64,000 nt of DNA from Apricaphanius iberus (taxonomy: Eukaryota; Chordata; Actinopteri; Cyprinodontiformes; Aphaniidae). A program made the position numbers and the translations under genes. Where the stretch lies: assembly GCA_028564705.1 (NCBI GenBank), contig JAPXFQ010002824.1, positions 1,888,501-1,952,500 on the forward strand, given 5' to 3'. Below are positions 1 through 43,670 of this stretch, in pieces (position 1 is the first letter of the stretch; each line of letters begins with the position of its first letter). Below the pieces are notes generated by a model, which saw only the letters and a list, made by a program, of their open reading frames with translations, did not search any database and was not told the origin of the DNA.

Positions 1-262
1 GTTTTAGATTTTATGTGAGTGCTCAACACATTGTTGTGAAGTGGATGGAAAATTGTGATTTTCAGATTTTTTTGCAAACTGAAACAATGAGTTGGTTTGT
101 GTATAGTGAACTGATTCATTGCATTATAGAAGCATTTTTCAATGCAGTTACTACTGTAATTCATATGGAATATGTCTCTAACAGCTTTGCTCATCCAGAG
201 ACTTTTGCACATTTTTTTTTTCTAAAATAGGTTTAACTCTGCTAGATTGGATGGATAGTATA

Positions 263-1439
263 CACTCACTGGCCACTCTATTAGACACACCTGTCCAACT
301 GCTTGTTAACCAAAGATTTTTAATCAGCCAATCACATGGCGGCAACTCAATGCCTTTATGTACATAGACATGCTCAAAATGATCTGCTGAATGCTAAAGA
401 AAGGTGATTTAAGTGACTCTGAACGTGGCATGGTTGTTGGTATTCCATTTGGTATTTGAGAAACTGCTGATCTACTGGGATTTTCACACATCACCATCTC
501 TAGAGTTTACAGAGAATGGTTTCAAAAAGGGAAAATATCCAGTGAGCGTTAGTTCTGTGGGCGAAAATGCCTTGTTGATGCCAGAGGTCAGAGGAGAATG
601 GCCAGACTGGTTTGAGCTGCTAGAAAGACAACAATAACTCAAATATCCGCTCGTTACAACCAAGGTATGCAGAAGAGCATCTCTGAACCCATAACATGTT
701 GAACCTTGAGGCAGATGGGCTACAGCAGCAGAAGACCACACCAGGTGCCACTCCTGTCAGCTAAGAACAGGAAACTGAATCTACAATTGGCACAGGCTCA
801 CCAAAAATGGAGGTTTTAGATTGGGAAAATGAGTCTCGATTTCTGCTGTGATATTTGGATGGTAGGGTCAGAGTTTGGTGTCAACAACATGAAAGCATTG
901 AACCATCCTGCCTTGTATCAACGGTTCAAGCTGGTGGTGGTGGTGTAATGGTGTGAGGGACATTTTCTTGGCACTCTTTGGGCCCCTTAGTATCAACTGA
1001 TCATCGTTGATCAGTTCATCAATGCCACAGCCTACTTAAGTATTGTTGCTGACCATGTCCACCCCTTTATGACCACAGTGTACCCATCATCTGATGGCTA
1101 CTTCCAATAGGATAATGTGCCATGTCATATGATCTCAGACTGGCTTCTTGAACTTTACAATGAGTTCACTGTACTCAAATGGCCTCAACAGTCACCAGAT
1201 CTGACTCCAATAGGGAACCTTTGGGATGTGGTGGAATGGGAGATTCACATCATGGATGTGCAGCCGACAAATCTGCAGCATCTGCATGATGTAATCATGT
1301 CAGCATGGACCAAAATCTCTGAGGGATGTTTCCAGTACCTTGTTGAATCTATGCCATGAAGGATTAAGGCAGTTCTGAAGGCAAAAGGGGGTCCAACCCG
1401 ATTCTAGCAGTTTGCACCTAATAAAGTGGCCAGTAAGTG
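263..1439 (+). mobile_element. Tc1/mariner-like transposon, near full length, transposase decayed
   Basis: The ends are inverted repeats: CACTCACTGGCCACT at 263 and its near-complement at the right end (AGTGGCCAGTAAGTG, ending 1439). Each is flanked by TA (261-262 and 1440-1441), the Tc1 target duplication. The interior resembles a Tc1-type transposase read on the + strand, including the region around 1117-1359 that gives WPQQSPDLTPIGNLWDVVE, the typical C-terminal DDE segment. Stops and frameshifts break the reading frame, so it is a dead copy. It lies in an nbeal2 intron. Confidence 0.85.
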
Positions 1440-1464
1440 TATGTGTACTCATTTTCCAGTCTTG

Positions 1465-2055
1465 ACAGACTGGAAGTTGGATTTAGGTCTGAATTTTAAC
1501 TGGGTCACTCTAACAAATAAATGCTGTTTTCCCTGTAGTGGCTCCATCATCCCACCAACTGTGGCCATCTTCCCTTTCCCTGTTTTAGAAAACACCCCCA
1601 CAGCATGATGCTGCCACCGTAATCTTTTAAATTAGGGATGTTGTGTTAAGGATGTTTTGCAGTGTTGGTTCTTCTCCACACACAACTTTATACATGCTGG
1701 CCAAAAAGTAACATTTTTATCTCCTCTCATCAGAGCACCCTTTTCTTGCTTGCTGCCGTGTCTCGGGACATGGCTTGTGACTAGAACTAACTTTAAATGG
1801 GACTTTTAATGTATTTAAAAAAAATAAAAGAAAAGAACACTGGCTGTCTTTTTATCAATCTTCCTTAAAGGAGGATTTTTTGAATTACAGAAGTACTAGT
1901 CCTGGCAACAGAATCTTCCACCTGAGCTGTTAATCTCTACAGCTCCTCCAGAGTTATCAAGGGCATCTTAGATGCTTCTCTGATTATTCCTCTCCTTGTT
2001 CAGCCGGTCAGTTTACTGTAGGAAGATGGGTGTGTGCCCTACTCTTTCTATATCA
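1465..2055 (-). mobile_element. Tc1-like transposon remnant (a second family, reversed)
   Basis: The reverse strand has the transposase signature around a Gly-rich, Ser-Ile-Met-Leu-Trp-Gly motif (the complement of 1591-1616). The + strand text around 1915-1990 matches the usual helix-turn-helix coding part read backwards. The copy is truncated, has many indels, and directly follows the Tc1 element ending at 1439. It is intronic. Confidence 0.7.
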
Positions 2056-2219
2056 GTGTTAATCTATCGCATTAAAAACTCCAACTGATGACATGAAGGT
2101 TTGCAATAAAATAGGAATAATTTGCATGAAAATTACTTTTTCAAAGTACTGTCATTTTAGTTTCTCACTTTGGCAGCAGTTAATTTGGCATGTGGTGTTT
2201 TGTTTCATCTTCATCCCAG

Positions 2220-34749
<32,530 letters not shown>

Positions 34750-35142
34750 GAGAACGCCGGTCTGAGGACTCATTGATAGCCTTTCCTTAAAAAAAAACAA
34801 AAAAACTGGGGAAACTTTACTCTTAAGCCACTGATATCTCTCTGGGAGAGAAATTATACACTTAGCACTTTTTAAACAAACAAAAAAAGACTAAATGTTT
34901 TTTGTGTTTTATTGCAGAATTATTTAGCAGGTGTGCTGTTTTCAATCAGCATGAATCCAAAGAGTGGCCTTGTTCGTCTAGTTTCTGGTGGAAGGGCTCA
35001 GGTGTGGGAGGGTTTTTAGGCTGTAAACTCTTGATGGACTGCCTGAACTCTTTGAGTCGCATTTCAGGGGAATGACTCCCTATGGTGAACACTTAAACTC
35101 AGACAGAAGTGACGCTGTGAAAGTTGCCACCACCTTCATCTA

Positions 35143-35437
35143 CCCCCCCCCCACCCCCACCCCCACCCCCACCCCCACCATGCCCCCCACCCACCAAGAG
35201 CACCATGCACAACTCCTTTGTGTTGTCAGAGCCACCGCTGGGATCTCTGCACTCTTAAAAAAAAAAAAAAACCTAAAGCCATTGATTGGTAACGGGATCT
35301 TATTAAAACTCCTGGAAACTTGAAAGACACGAAAACAAAACTGCAGTAGACTTTGAGATTTCCATGTTGCAATACTGGTGAATGCCACAAGAGGGTTGAG
35401 TTTGTAAAGAGAGTTTAGAGGGGTGGGGGGGTGGGGG
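35143..35437. repeat. Complementary C-rich and G-rich tracts in the nbeal2 3' UTR
   Basis: 35143-35200 contains repeated CCCCCA units. 35420-35437 is a GGGGT, seven G, T, five G run. The two are complementary over about 18 bases and lie about 240 nt apart, and the G tract also fits a G-quadruplex pattern. Confidence 0.75.
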
Positions 35438-35832
35438 TTAAAGAAGCTTGTGAATCTTTGGTGTGTTGTGGGTTTTAGTGTTTGACAGATGCTTCGACTT
35501 GCTGCAGAAACGTGCCCCGATTATAGGTCTGCATTCCTTTTTAGGCTCTGAGTTATTAAAATCTGTTACAATTAAAGCAGCACAGCTTTAATGGTTGAGT
35601 ATGTGAAATATATTCACCTTTTGAACAAGGATGATTGAGCTTACATGTGATGAACCTCAAAGAGAGAGCCTTCTGTTGCCTTATACACACAACCGGCCTT
35701 TATGAACCGCTTAATTTAAATGTTTGAGCTTTTTGCATTTCGCCACCTGCCTGTATCTTTGTTTAATTTTAATGTTTTTTTTTTTTTTTTTATCAGATAA
35801 GTGCCTTTTTCCCTTCCACCCCCAGGCCTTGT

Positions 35833-35838
35833 AATAAA
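35833..35838 (+). terminator. nbeal2: Polyadenylation signal AATAAA for nbeal2
   Basis: The first canonical AATAAA downstream of the nbeal2 stop codon on the + strand. It is preceded by a long T-run and followed by T-rich sequence. This is a prediction only. Confidence 0.55.
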
Positions 35839-36211
35839 CACTGAATTCCAATCATTGATTTTACTGTAAGAGGTGACACTTTACTGCTTCAATGTGACTC
35901 AGATGTGGAAGAGATTTTCTGAATGAAGTCATCGGTAAACTATTATCTGCATGAATGTACTCTCCTCTGCTGCTATTGTAGTGGAACAGTATCTAAAGAA
36001 GAGCGTGATGACTGTGCAGCACATGTTATAAGGTACATCAGGGAGCTTTGAAGGAATTAATTTCCTGCATGTTTTTTTCCCTTTTTATGTTGGGAGGAAC
36101 AGACAAAAAGCCCTCAAAGTACCTGCTTTTTTTTAAAAAGAGAAATACAAAGGAAACTAAATTAAAAACTGTTCATTACAGTGAATTTTTGCACAAACCA
36201 CTGTTGAATTT

Positions 36212-37738
36212 ACACTGCCTTGCAAAAGTTTTCACATCCTTCTTTAAGTTTTCAACATTTCTTCACATTCACAAACTTTTAGGTGTTTTGAAGACTTTAC
36301 GGCACTTGTGAACTTTTATCATCGGTAGCCTAACAGGAACAAGAGGAAGAGACAAGAGAATTACATTCAGTAGGTGACCCAGGGTTGGGAATTAAACCAG
36401 TAACCCCAACTTTTTTTTTGTGGGGAGTTTTTTTTTTTTCTGTGACTGAGTAAAAGAAAGTAATTGTGAAATGGAAGAAAAATGCCACATAGTTTCAAAA
36501 CAGTTTTTAAATAAAAATTTGAGAATTGTGTTTTGTGATTGGATTCCCTAAAAACAACTTCAGTTCAACTAAATGCCTTAAGAAGGTTCCTAGTAATAAG
36601 AGCTGGTGTGTAAAATAAATGTTATGAATACATTTGTTAAAGGCCTCAGAGGTTTGTCAGAGAACTATTGTCAACATAGATCATAGGTCAAGATTCCACA
36701 CCAAGAAACCCCTGAGACGAGCGGAGTTTGGCCATAAAACCAACTCAAGTTGTTAACATCTTATAGAACTCCAGCATTAGAAAAAAGCACGCGTATAGCA
36801 AAACTACAAACCTGGCCATGAAGTGACAGTCCAAGCAAGGACATCATTAATCAGGGAAACGGCTAAGAATCCTCTGGTAACCCTGGAGCTTCACGGGTTC
36901 ACATCTCTGGTTGGAGAATTGTTTAAAAAAACTGACTTGTGTACTTTACGATGATTTCCTTTATAAAAAAGTGGTAAAAAGAAAGCCATTGTTGACAAAA
37001 GCAATAAGAAGTCCTTTTACAATTTAAACACAACGTGTGTCTGGCTACAGCGAACAAGTAGACGACCTAGCTCTTGTCAAAATGTAACTTTTTGGGCTAT
37101 GTATGAAATGTTAAGTGTTTCAGAAAATAATGCGGAACTTTACCCAAAATACATCCCCACACTAAAACATAGTGGTGGAGGCATCATGCTTTGGGGATGG
37201 AAAGGTAGAGCAAGATAAATAATGGGCACAATGGGGAGGAAAACTTTGTTAGAAGTAGCAAAAGATTTCCGACTGAGGTGATGGAGGGACAACATTAGAC
37301 TAAAACCATGGCCTTATGGCCTTGACCTAAATCAAATAGGGAGTATGTGTCAGTAATTGAAAATTACTGTTCAGATGTTCCACATCCAGTCTTGCCAAGC
37401 TTGAGCGATTTAGCAAAAATATATGTAATGAATCATCTAGTTTTAGATTGCAAAGCTGCTTGAGACACATTCCAAAGCACAGCTGTATATTACAGTGAAG
37501 GGTGGTTCTAGAAAGGACTGACTCATTGGGGCTGGATACGTATCTCAGTCCAACCTTTTAGATTTTTGTGTGAAGGAATTTTTGAAAACCATCATTTTCT
37601 GTTACCTCACAACTGTGTGTTTCTTTGTGTTAGTCTATCGCATAAAATCCCACCGAGAAACAATGAGGTTTCTGGTCGTAATGTGAAAAAGAAGTGTGGA
37701 GACGTTCAAAGGGAGTGAGTACTTTTACAATGCACTGT
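36212..37738 (+). mobile_element. Tc1-like transposon, full span, transposase decayed
   Basis: The left end ACACTGCCTTGCAAAAGTTTT and the right end, whose complement begins TACAGTGCATTGTAAAAGTA, are diverged inverted repeats. Inside, the + strand has transposase remnants, including the GTGGTGGAGGCATCATGCTT block (37172-37191) of the DDE domain. Many stops are present. The element lies in the nbeal2-nradd intergenic region. Confidence 0.75.
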
Positions 37739-37744
37739 ATTCGT

Positions 37745-37900
37745 TTGTGTGTGTGTGTGCATATGTGTTTTAATATCTTCGTGGAGACCAAAAATTAGGA
37801 TTTACTATCCTCGTGGGGACCGACAGCCGTTGTGGCGACCAAAATCCCGGGCCTCACAACTTTGAAGGCATTTTTGAGGCTCAAAATGTGTGTGTGTAAA
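37745..37900. repeat. TG-rich repeat with GTGGNGACC units
   Basis: It has a short TG run at each side and three copies of a CGTGGRGACC-like unit (near 37780, 37813 and 37832). It resembles a dispersed fish repeat, which I cannot name. Confidence 0.45.
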
Positions 37901-39400
37901 AAAGAGGCACAGTTTAAGCTACAGCTTCTGTGTTTGATATTTGTATAAAAATCCTGAGATCTTGCCTCTGTTAGCTGACGTTTCCTCATTTGGACTTAAT
38001 CTACTATTTTCTCACTTGGTTATCTAACATTTGTGTTCCTCCAGGAACATGTTGACTGTATAGCCCATTTGTTAATACCCATAATCCCTGATCTTATTAA
38101 TTCAAAGATATGTCTTCCATCTGCAACAAAGTTGCCTCTTTCTGTACAAACCACTCTAAACAGTAATTGTGACATAATAGTTAAAATGCCTCTTTTCAGC
38201 AGACTGGCGCAGGAAGATTGCCCATTACTCAATACCAAGCTATTATTTGAACCACAGAGGATGGGTAAACTGATCCTGCTGCCACCATCATGGATCATCC
38301 AGCTTCTCTACTGTAATCACAGCCTTGCATGTGTCTGCGATTTTTAGCCTTTACTGATGTTGAAAAGGTCACGGGCAGCAGCCATGCATGGAGTGGAAGT
38401 TGGGGGGGCTTTGATCTCCTGATGGGCCGAACATCCTGTCAACCTTCCCATAAACACCTCCGTGGGGGAACAATTTGCAGGGCTGGGGGCTGAAGTGGGT
38501 GGTAAAACTAGACCCCCAATCAAGCAGAAACCACAGAAGGAGGGTGAGGAGGAGTTCTTTCTGATGTGCTCACCCCGAGAGCGGAGGGACGGGTTAACAC
38601 GTTGCTCTTAAAAGTGGCCCTATTTTTCTTTGCATTGATCCAGTACCCACCCCCACTCCTTCAGACCTGAGGGCAGGATGAGGGGATGATTGTCATGAAA
38701 TGCTGAAATTTTGGTGCAGTTCAAGATTTTCTTGCCACACTGGAACCGCAACAATCGTCCCAAACAGCCCACCTCTCACCTCCATGCGGTCCATTTCCAG
38801 CTGGCCTGATGACAAGGCGACCAGTTTCTACTAGATGAACATTGTTGTTATTGTTCTCTAGAATTATATCTAATTTGCTTTATGTTTATGCAAATGACTA
38901 AGTTTGTGACAGAGATGTTAAGCCAGAAAGGACATTACATACTCTTAATACTCGTTAAACAGTTTTGCAGACTGGATAACCTTGACCTTAAAATTTAAAC
39001 AAGTAACAATTAAAATTTTTTTGTACCTGGTAGTAGAGCAATCTTCCACAGACAACCTCTTCCACATCGAAAAGGTAAAAAACAAAATCTTGAATACATT
39101 CATTTATCTGGGGGAAAACACTTCATTAATGTGAATACATAATCAATATTCCACTTATTATAGTTTGAGCCCCTTTTAGTCAACTCAAATGTCCCAGTCG
39201 GAAGCTCCAAGCTCTGCAGGTTAAAATGAAAACGATACATGATTTTCACATTTTGAAAAAAAAGCGACTCAAACGTTTTACTGTGGATCTGCATTCAGCT
39301 CCTTTTACACCTAAAAAAAATATCCTTCAAAATCACCGATTTGATGATTACGGTTCACCTGTGTGATTTAATCTGAGTAGAAAGACTTTTTTTTCTCCCT
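37900..39400. other. Intergenic sequence without recognised gene
   Basis: 38033-38347 is open for 104 codons on the + strand but shows no known motif and is probably chance. 38370-38850 is unusually G+C-rich for this window and free of recognised repeats, so it could be regulatory. Confidence 0.35.
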
Positions 39401-39930
39401 GTGAATTAGTAATTGTTGAAAGAATGCCATGAGAAGTCTTGTTTTGAATGGAAATATGTGAAAGAAAGTTGCTCTGGTCTGATTCATGTTTTGGTCTACA
39501 TTTATACGTTGCGTGCTGGAAAACCTGACCTTGAACACACCATCCCAAGAGTGAAAGTGCATTGGTGATGTCTCGGCAGAGTTGATGTAAAGACGGATGG
39601 AGTTAGATACCAGGACAAGCCTGGAAAAACCTATTGGCAGCTGCAGACTAAACATCAATTTTTACAATGTTCCAATGAATCTCTTGGGATGTTTGAGTGA
39701 AATTATATTTCTAAGAAAAACTAGAAAATTGATGGCCAACAATTTCAGTCTGTAGATAGGCAAAAGTGGTAGAGATAGTGTACATCCCATATTTGCAGTA
39801 AAAGGTGGTTCTATTGACTTAGAAGGCCTGATATCAATTAGAACATCTTCTAAATCAAATTTAGGTCCTGTAAAAGCATATGTAGTTCTCTTATTCACAA
39901 AATAATCTCTTCTAAATATGCTCAAAGTCA
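39400..39930 (+). mobile_element. Tc1-like transposon remnant
   Basis: Pieces of the transposase C-terminal half appear in order on the + strand: ACACACCATCCCAAGAGTG, AAGACGGATGGAGTTAGATA, and the terminal block around AGTAAAAGGTGGTTCTATTG near 39798. Large deletions, no ends. Confidence 0.5.
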
Positions 39931-42040
39931 GGTGTAATGATTTCAGAATTTAAGCGTCATGGCGTTCCTTTTATCAAACAGTAAATATCCGTCTTCTGGT
40001 GAAACCTTTCATTGGCTGGAGGGGTTGGGACATCAGTTTACATCCCCTTCAGGCATTCTTACACACAGCTGTGACCTGCTGTTATCTGACACAAAGGGCA
40101 GCATGTGAACAAGACAAGATGCTCCTGAGGACAGCAGGAATGTTTGATCTTAGCAATTCAAAAGAGTAAAAAGCAACGCAGGGCGAATTACAAACCTTGT
40201 AAATTCTGGTGAGTGAATCACAGGGGGTCCGAGGGACTTCAGAGAAAAACAAATTGGGGAGGGGGGTCTTTCAGACACAAAATGACCTGCACTTCAAAAA
40301 CTATCCAAGGAACAGGGGAGATCTGGAGGGTGTTTCTGCTTTCACGAAACTCTGAGGCACATTTAACTCGCAGCAATAAAAGCCGGTTTCTAGGACAGCA
40401 ACCAAATTTAGAATGTTTTATTTTTTTTATCAAAAAAAATTTTGTTTAGTAGGCAATATTTCTGTGTTGCACCTAAAGTTTGAAATGTTAAAAACAAGCA
40501 GACTTTATGTTATTTAACTTTGTCTTTAAAGCAATAAAACCTTCTATGACCGAAAAATATCTATTTAAAACAAAATCAAATCCTAACTGAACCCAACAAT
40601 AACAAAAAAAGGAAAAAAAATAAACATTTAGAGGGATGTGACGCAATGGCAGATTTTGACCAAGCTAAACTGGTGAGTGTTGCTGCACACAGTAGAAAAT
40701 ATTGGATGGAAAACCAGAATGGAAAAAAATACCAAACACACAAACTCTGGTATATTTCTGTGAGGGGACAGACCTCAAAATGGGTCACAGGGTTCAGTTA
40801 GGCCAATTTGGCCCTTTTCTTTGAACCAAATGGAAAATAAAAACTTCAGGTAAAATCTGAGAAGGATTCAGCTCAGGTTCAGAGTAAAAATTTGTCTCGA
40901 GAACTTGGTCTGTGTTTTACTAATTCATATGATTGTGTTGCCTGTTCTTGTCATCATGATTGACTGAAGATTGATGCATTTTTCCAAGTCCTGCAGATAT
41001 TTACTCTGGTTTTTTCTTCTGTTTTCTAGAGCTGTAACTGTACTATTATGATCAACAGCTACTTTTGTGCTCCTCTTTCCAAATGACAATGAACATCATC
41101 GTATAGTGGTCGGTTAAGAAGAAACAGATGATAATTTAGTGGGAAACGCAGCTAATTTCCAATGAGATGCAGGATAACTGTTGTTGAAAAACACCTTAAA
41201 AAGTTACAAGACATTTTTTGGACCTTTATTAAAGAAATGGCGGACTTTTTGCACATTACTATATGTTTATTATGCCATTACTGCCCAAATACTATAGGGA
41301 AAAAGCTGAACAGAACAGAATATGAATCTTGCTGCTCTAAAAAGCAATCTAGTTTTTGATTCTTAAATATCGATCAGAAAACAGCAGGGAATGTCGTTAC
41401 GTAACAGAAATCATCAAAACAAATAAGTGATAATCATAAATTCAGATAAATAAGCAATTTCTGTTTTTTTTATCTTTTAATAGGCTACCTTAAATATTCT
41501 TAGAAGCAGGAGCCAGGACTCATGTATTAATAAGATGGCTGTGTTCCTCTGTGGTCTAAGTGTGGTGTATTAGTTGATAAGAATTGCTACAAGGAAAAGA
41601 AAACAAGCTAAAACTAACCCAGACAAAATTGTCATCTTTGGTGCAGTTGCAGCTGTCAGAGTAACTCAAAACACAAAGTTGTGGAGCTGTGTGATGAGGT
41701 AATGTAAAATGATTATGAACAGCCTGACAACAATAAAGTTCAAAATGATGACAAAATGACAATGAGAACTGAAGAAATCCATGTAAAAAACCCGGATAAA
41801 ATGCATTTTTAATTGCTTTTTTAGAATTCTAACAATCAAAATTTTAGGGGGAAAATACAATCTTAAACCAGAGGGAATTTATTCAGTATATCTGTTACTC
41901 ATTTCCCAATACTAAGACATATAGGAAAGAAAACATAAGATTTAAAGCAAAGGCAGGTCTGTGTTGATCCTTTCTTTAGTCGGATTAATTACTTATTATT
42001 TACTTATTATTAATTACTTATTAATTACTACATGCATCCT
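39930..42040. other. Intergenic sequence, nothing recognised
   Basis: AT-rich non-coding sequence with small chance ORFs on both strands. No repeat family was recognised. Confidence 0.4.
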
Positions 42041-42570
42041 AGAACCAGGAAGGTATAGAGCACATCACCCCAGTTCTAAAGTCCTTACACTGGCTCCCTG
42101 TAGCTCAGAGAATAGACTTTAAAATACTCCTACTAGTTTATAAATCACTAAATGGTTTAGCACCAAATTATGTTGTCACTATACCGACCCAGTAGACCAC
42201 TCAGGTCCTCCAACTCTAGTTTACTAAACATCCCTAGTATCAGAATCAAACATGGAGAAGCAGCTTTTAGTGTCTATGCCCCATAAATCTGGAACAAACT
42301 ACCTGATGACTGCAAAGCTGCTGAATCGTTAGGCTCTTTTAAATCAAAGAATAAAACTCTACTGTTTAGAGATGCCTTGGAGCAATTTTCTAATACAGAT
42401 TTTTTTACATACAATTTCTTTTTATGCTTTTCCTAGATTGTTGATTATAATTCAATGCTAAATGTTTTTCTTTAATTGATTTTTGTGTTTTCTCTGTTTT
42501 TAATTTTCATACTTTTACCATACACCACTGAATCATGTAAAGCACCTTGAATTAGCTTGTGTTGAAATAC
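42040..42570 (+). mobile_element. L2-like LINE 3' remnant
   Basis: The + strand encodes HITPVLKSLHWLPVAQRIDF and ILLLVYKSLNGLAPNYVV, the C-terminal end of an L2-type polymerase protein. Then frameshifted sequence leads to a 3' region with CATGTAAAGCACCTTGAATT. It is a pseudogene fragment from a different subfamily than 19918-21705. Confidence 0.7.
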
Positions 42571-43039
42571 TGCCTTGCTTTGCCTCTCAGGAATGGCTAC
42601 AACATAATGACTCCTCATCTAAACCATATATCTACAGTCAGATACATTTTTTTCCCCAAAAGTTCAAAGCAAACAAGGACAAACAAGGCTGGATGAGGAC
42701 CCAAGTTTATCACGCCAGAGATAAAAAAAAAAGCAAAATATCTTAATCTCTTTGTAAAGAAGAGTATTTCCTCATTAAGTATTAGTCTCTATACAGATGC
42801 AGGGTTGCTTTGATGGCTTAGGAAAACCATTTTCTGTCCTCTCCTTCACCGACTTAACACCACTGTTGCATTTTCTGTTCATCTGTCACATCACATCACA
42901 TCGAAAAAATAAAAAAATAAAATAGAATCATTAAGCCTGTTGTAACGTGATAAAACATAAAACAAGGGAAACATGAATATTTCGGGGCTTTGTACCCTGT
43001 GTAGTGTAGAACAGTAGCCTACAGGATCTTCCACTGACT

Positions 43040-43400
43040 TTTGATTTCATTTGCATATCTGACGAGACTCAATTGCTTTTTGCTCTTTTTCTTGCTCTCA
43101 ACACATATAAGATCTTTGATTTATATCCGAGCAGTAGTGCATATTTAAAAGTTTTTTCTTTATTTGACCAGTTTACAAGAATAAGACATCGTGCGCTGTC
43201 ATTGTTAATGAGATCAGAGCCGTTTCGCGTCTCCATGATGCAGCCAATCACAGAGCCGAGCTGAGGAAATGAGGGGGGTAAAAGGTCCGGGCAAGCCTGA
43301 AATATATTTTTCCTTTGCCTCATCTGTTGCGGGACTGCAGGAGAGAGAGCTGCTGCCGCACATCCAGCAGAGACAGAGAGAACTCTGTTGTCACTTATTA
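43040..43400 (+). promoter_or_regulatory. nradd: Probable nradd promoter region
   Basis: This block upstream of the first coding exon contains an octamer-like ATTTGCAT (43049-43056) and a CCAAT box (43244-43248), followed by more G+C-rich sequence. There is no clear TATA box at a standard distance. The transcription start cannot be fixed from sequence. Confidence 0.4.
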
Positions 43401-43409
43401 CACGGAGGA

Positions 43410-43667
43410 ATGAGGTGAAAGAAACCAATGCCGGCTTCCCTGTGTTTTCGCTGGATTGAATCGACGGATTTTACGCATCTAGAAGTTTTTATTTTGGACT
43501 TAGAAACAGAGCTATGACGGAAAGGCGGGACCATTGAGTTTATGTTGTTTAATTATCGGCTACTTGGTGCTGTTGAAGTTTCTTGCTGTTTAAAGCCGAT
43601 TATTGAGAGCTGTAGGCAGAAACGAAGGCTGTTGCGACCGGAGAAAAGGAGCGCCTTGGAGACTTGA
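43410..43667 (+). promoter_or_regulatory. nradd: Upstream ORFs in the predicted nradd 5' leader
   Basis: Four short ORFs precede the main ATG on the + strand: 43410-43418 (two codons), 43428-43517 (29 codons), 43514-43537 (7 codons, overlapping the previous stop) and 43542-43667 (41 codons). The last one ends three bases before the main ATG. If the leader begins near 43300-43400 they would restrict translation. Confidence 0.5.
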
Positions 43668-43670
43668 AAC

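Larger units (their letters stand above)
34750..35855 (+). other. nbeal2: nbeal2 3' untranslated region (predicted)
   Basis: It follows the TAA at 34747-34749. There is no ORF of note. It contains A-runs, a C-rich tract (35143-35200) and a G-rich tract (35420-35437). I predict it ends shortly after the AATAAA at 35833. Two ATTAAA variants near 35550-35575 could give a shorter form. Confidence 0.6.

Noticed and set aside
38033..38347. 104-codon + strand ORF in the intergenic region
   Set aside because: No recognisable domain and a minus-strand ORF of similar length over the same bases; looks like chance.
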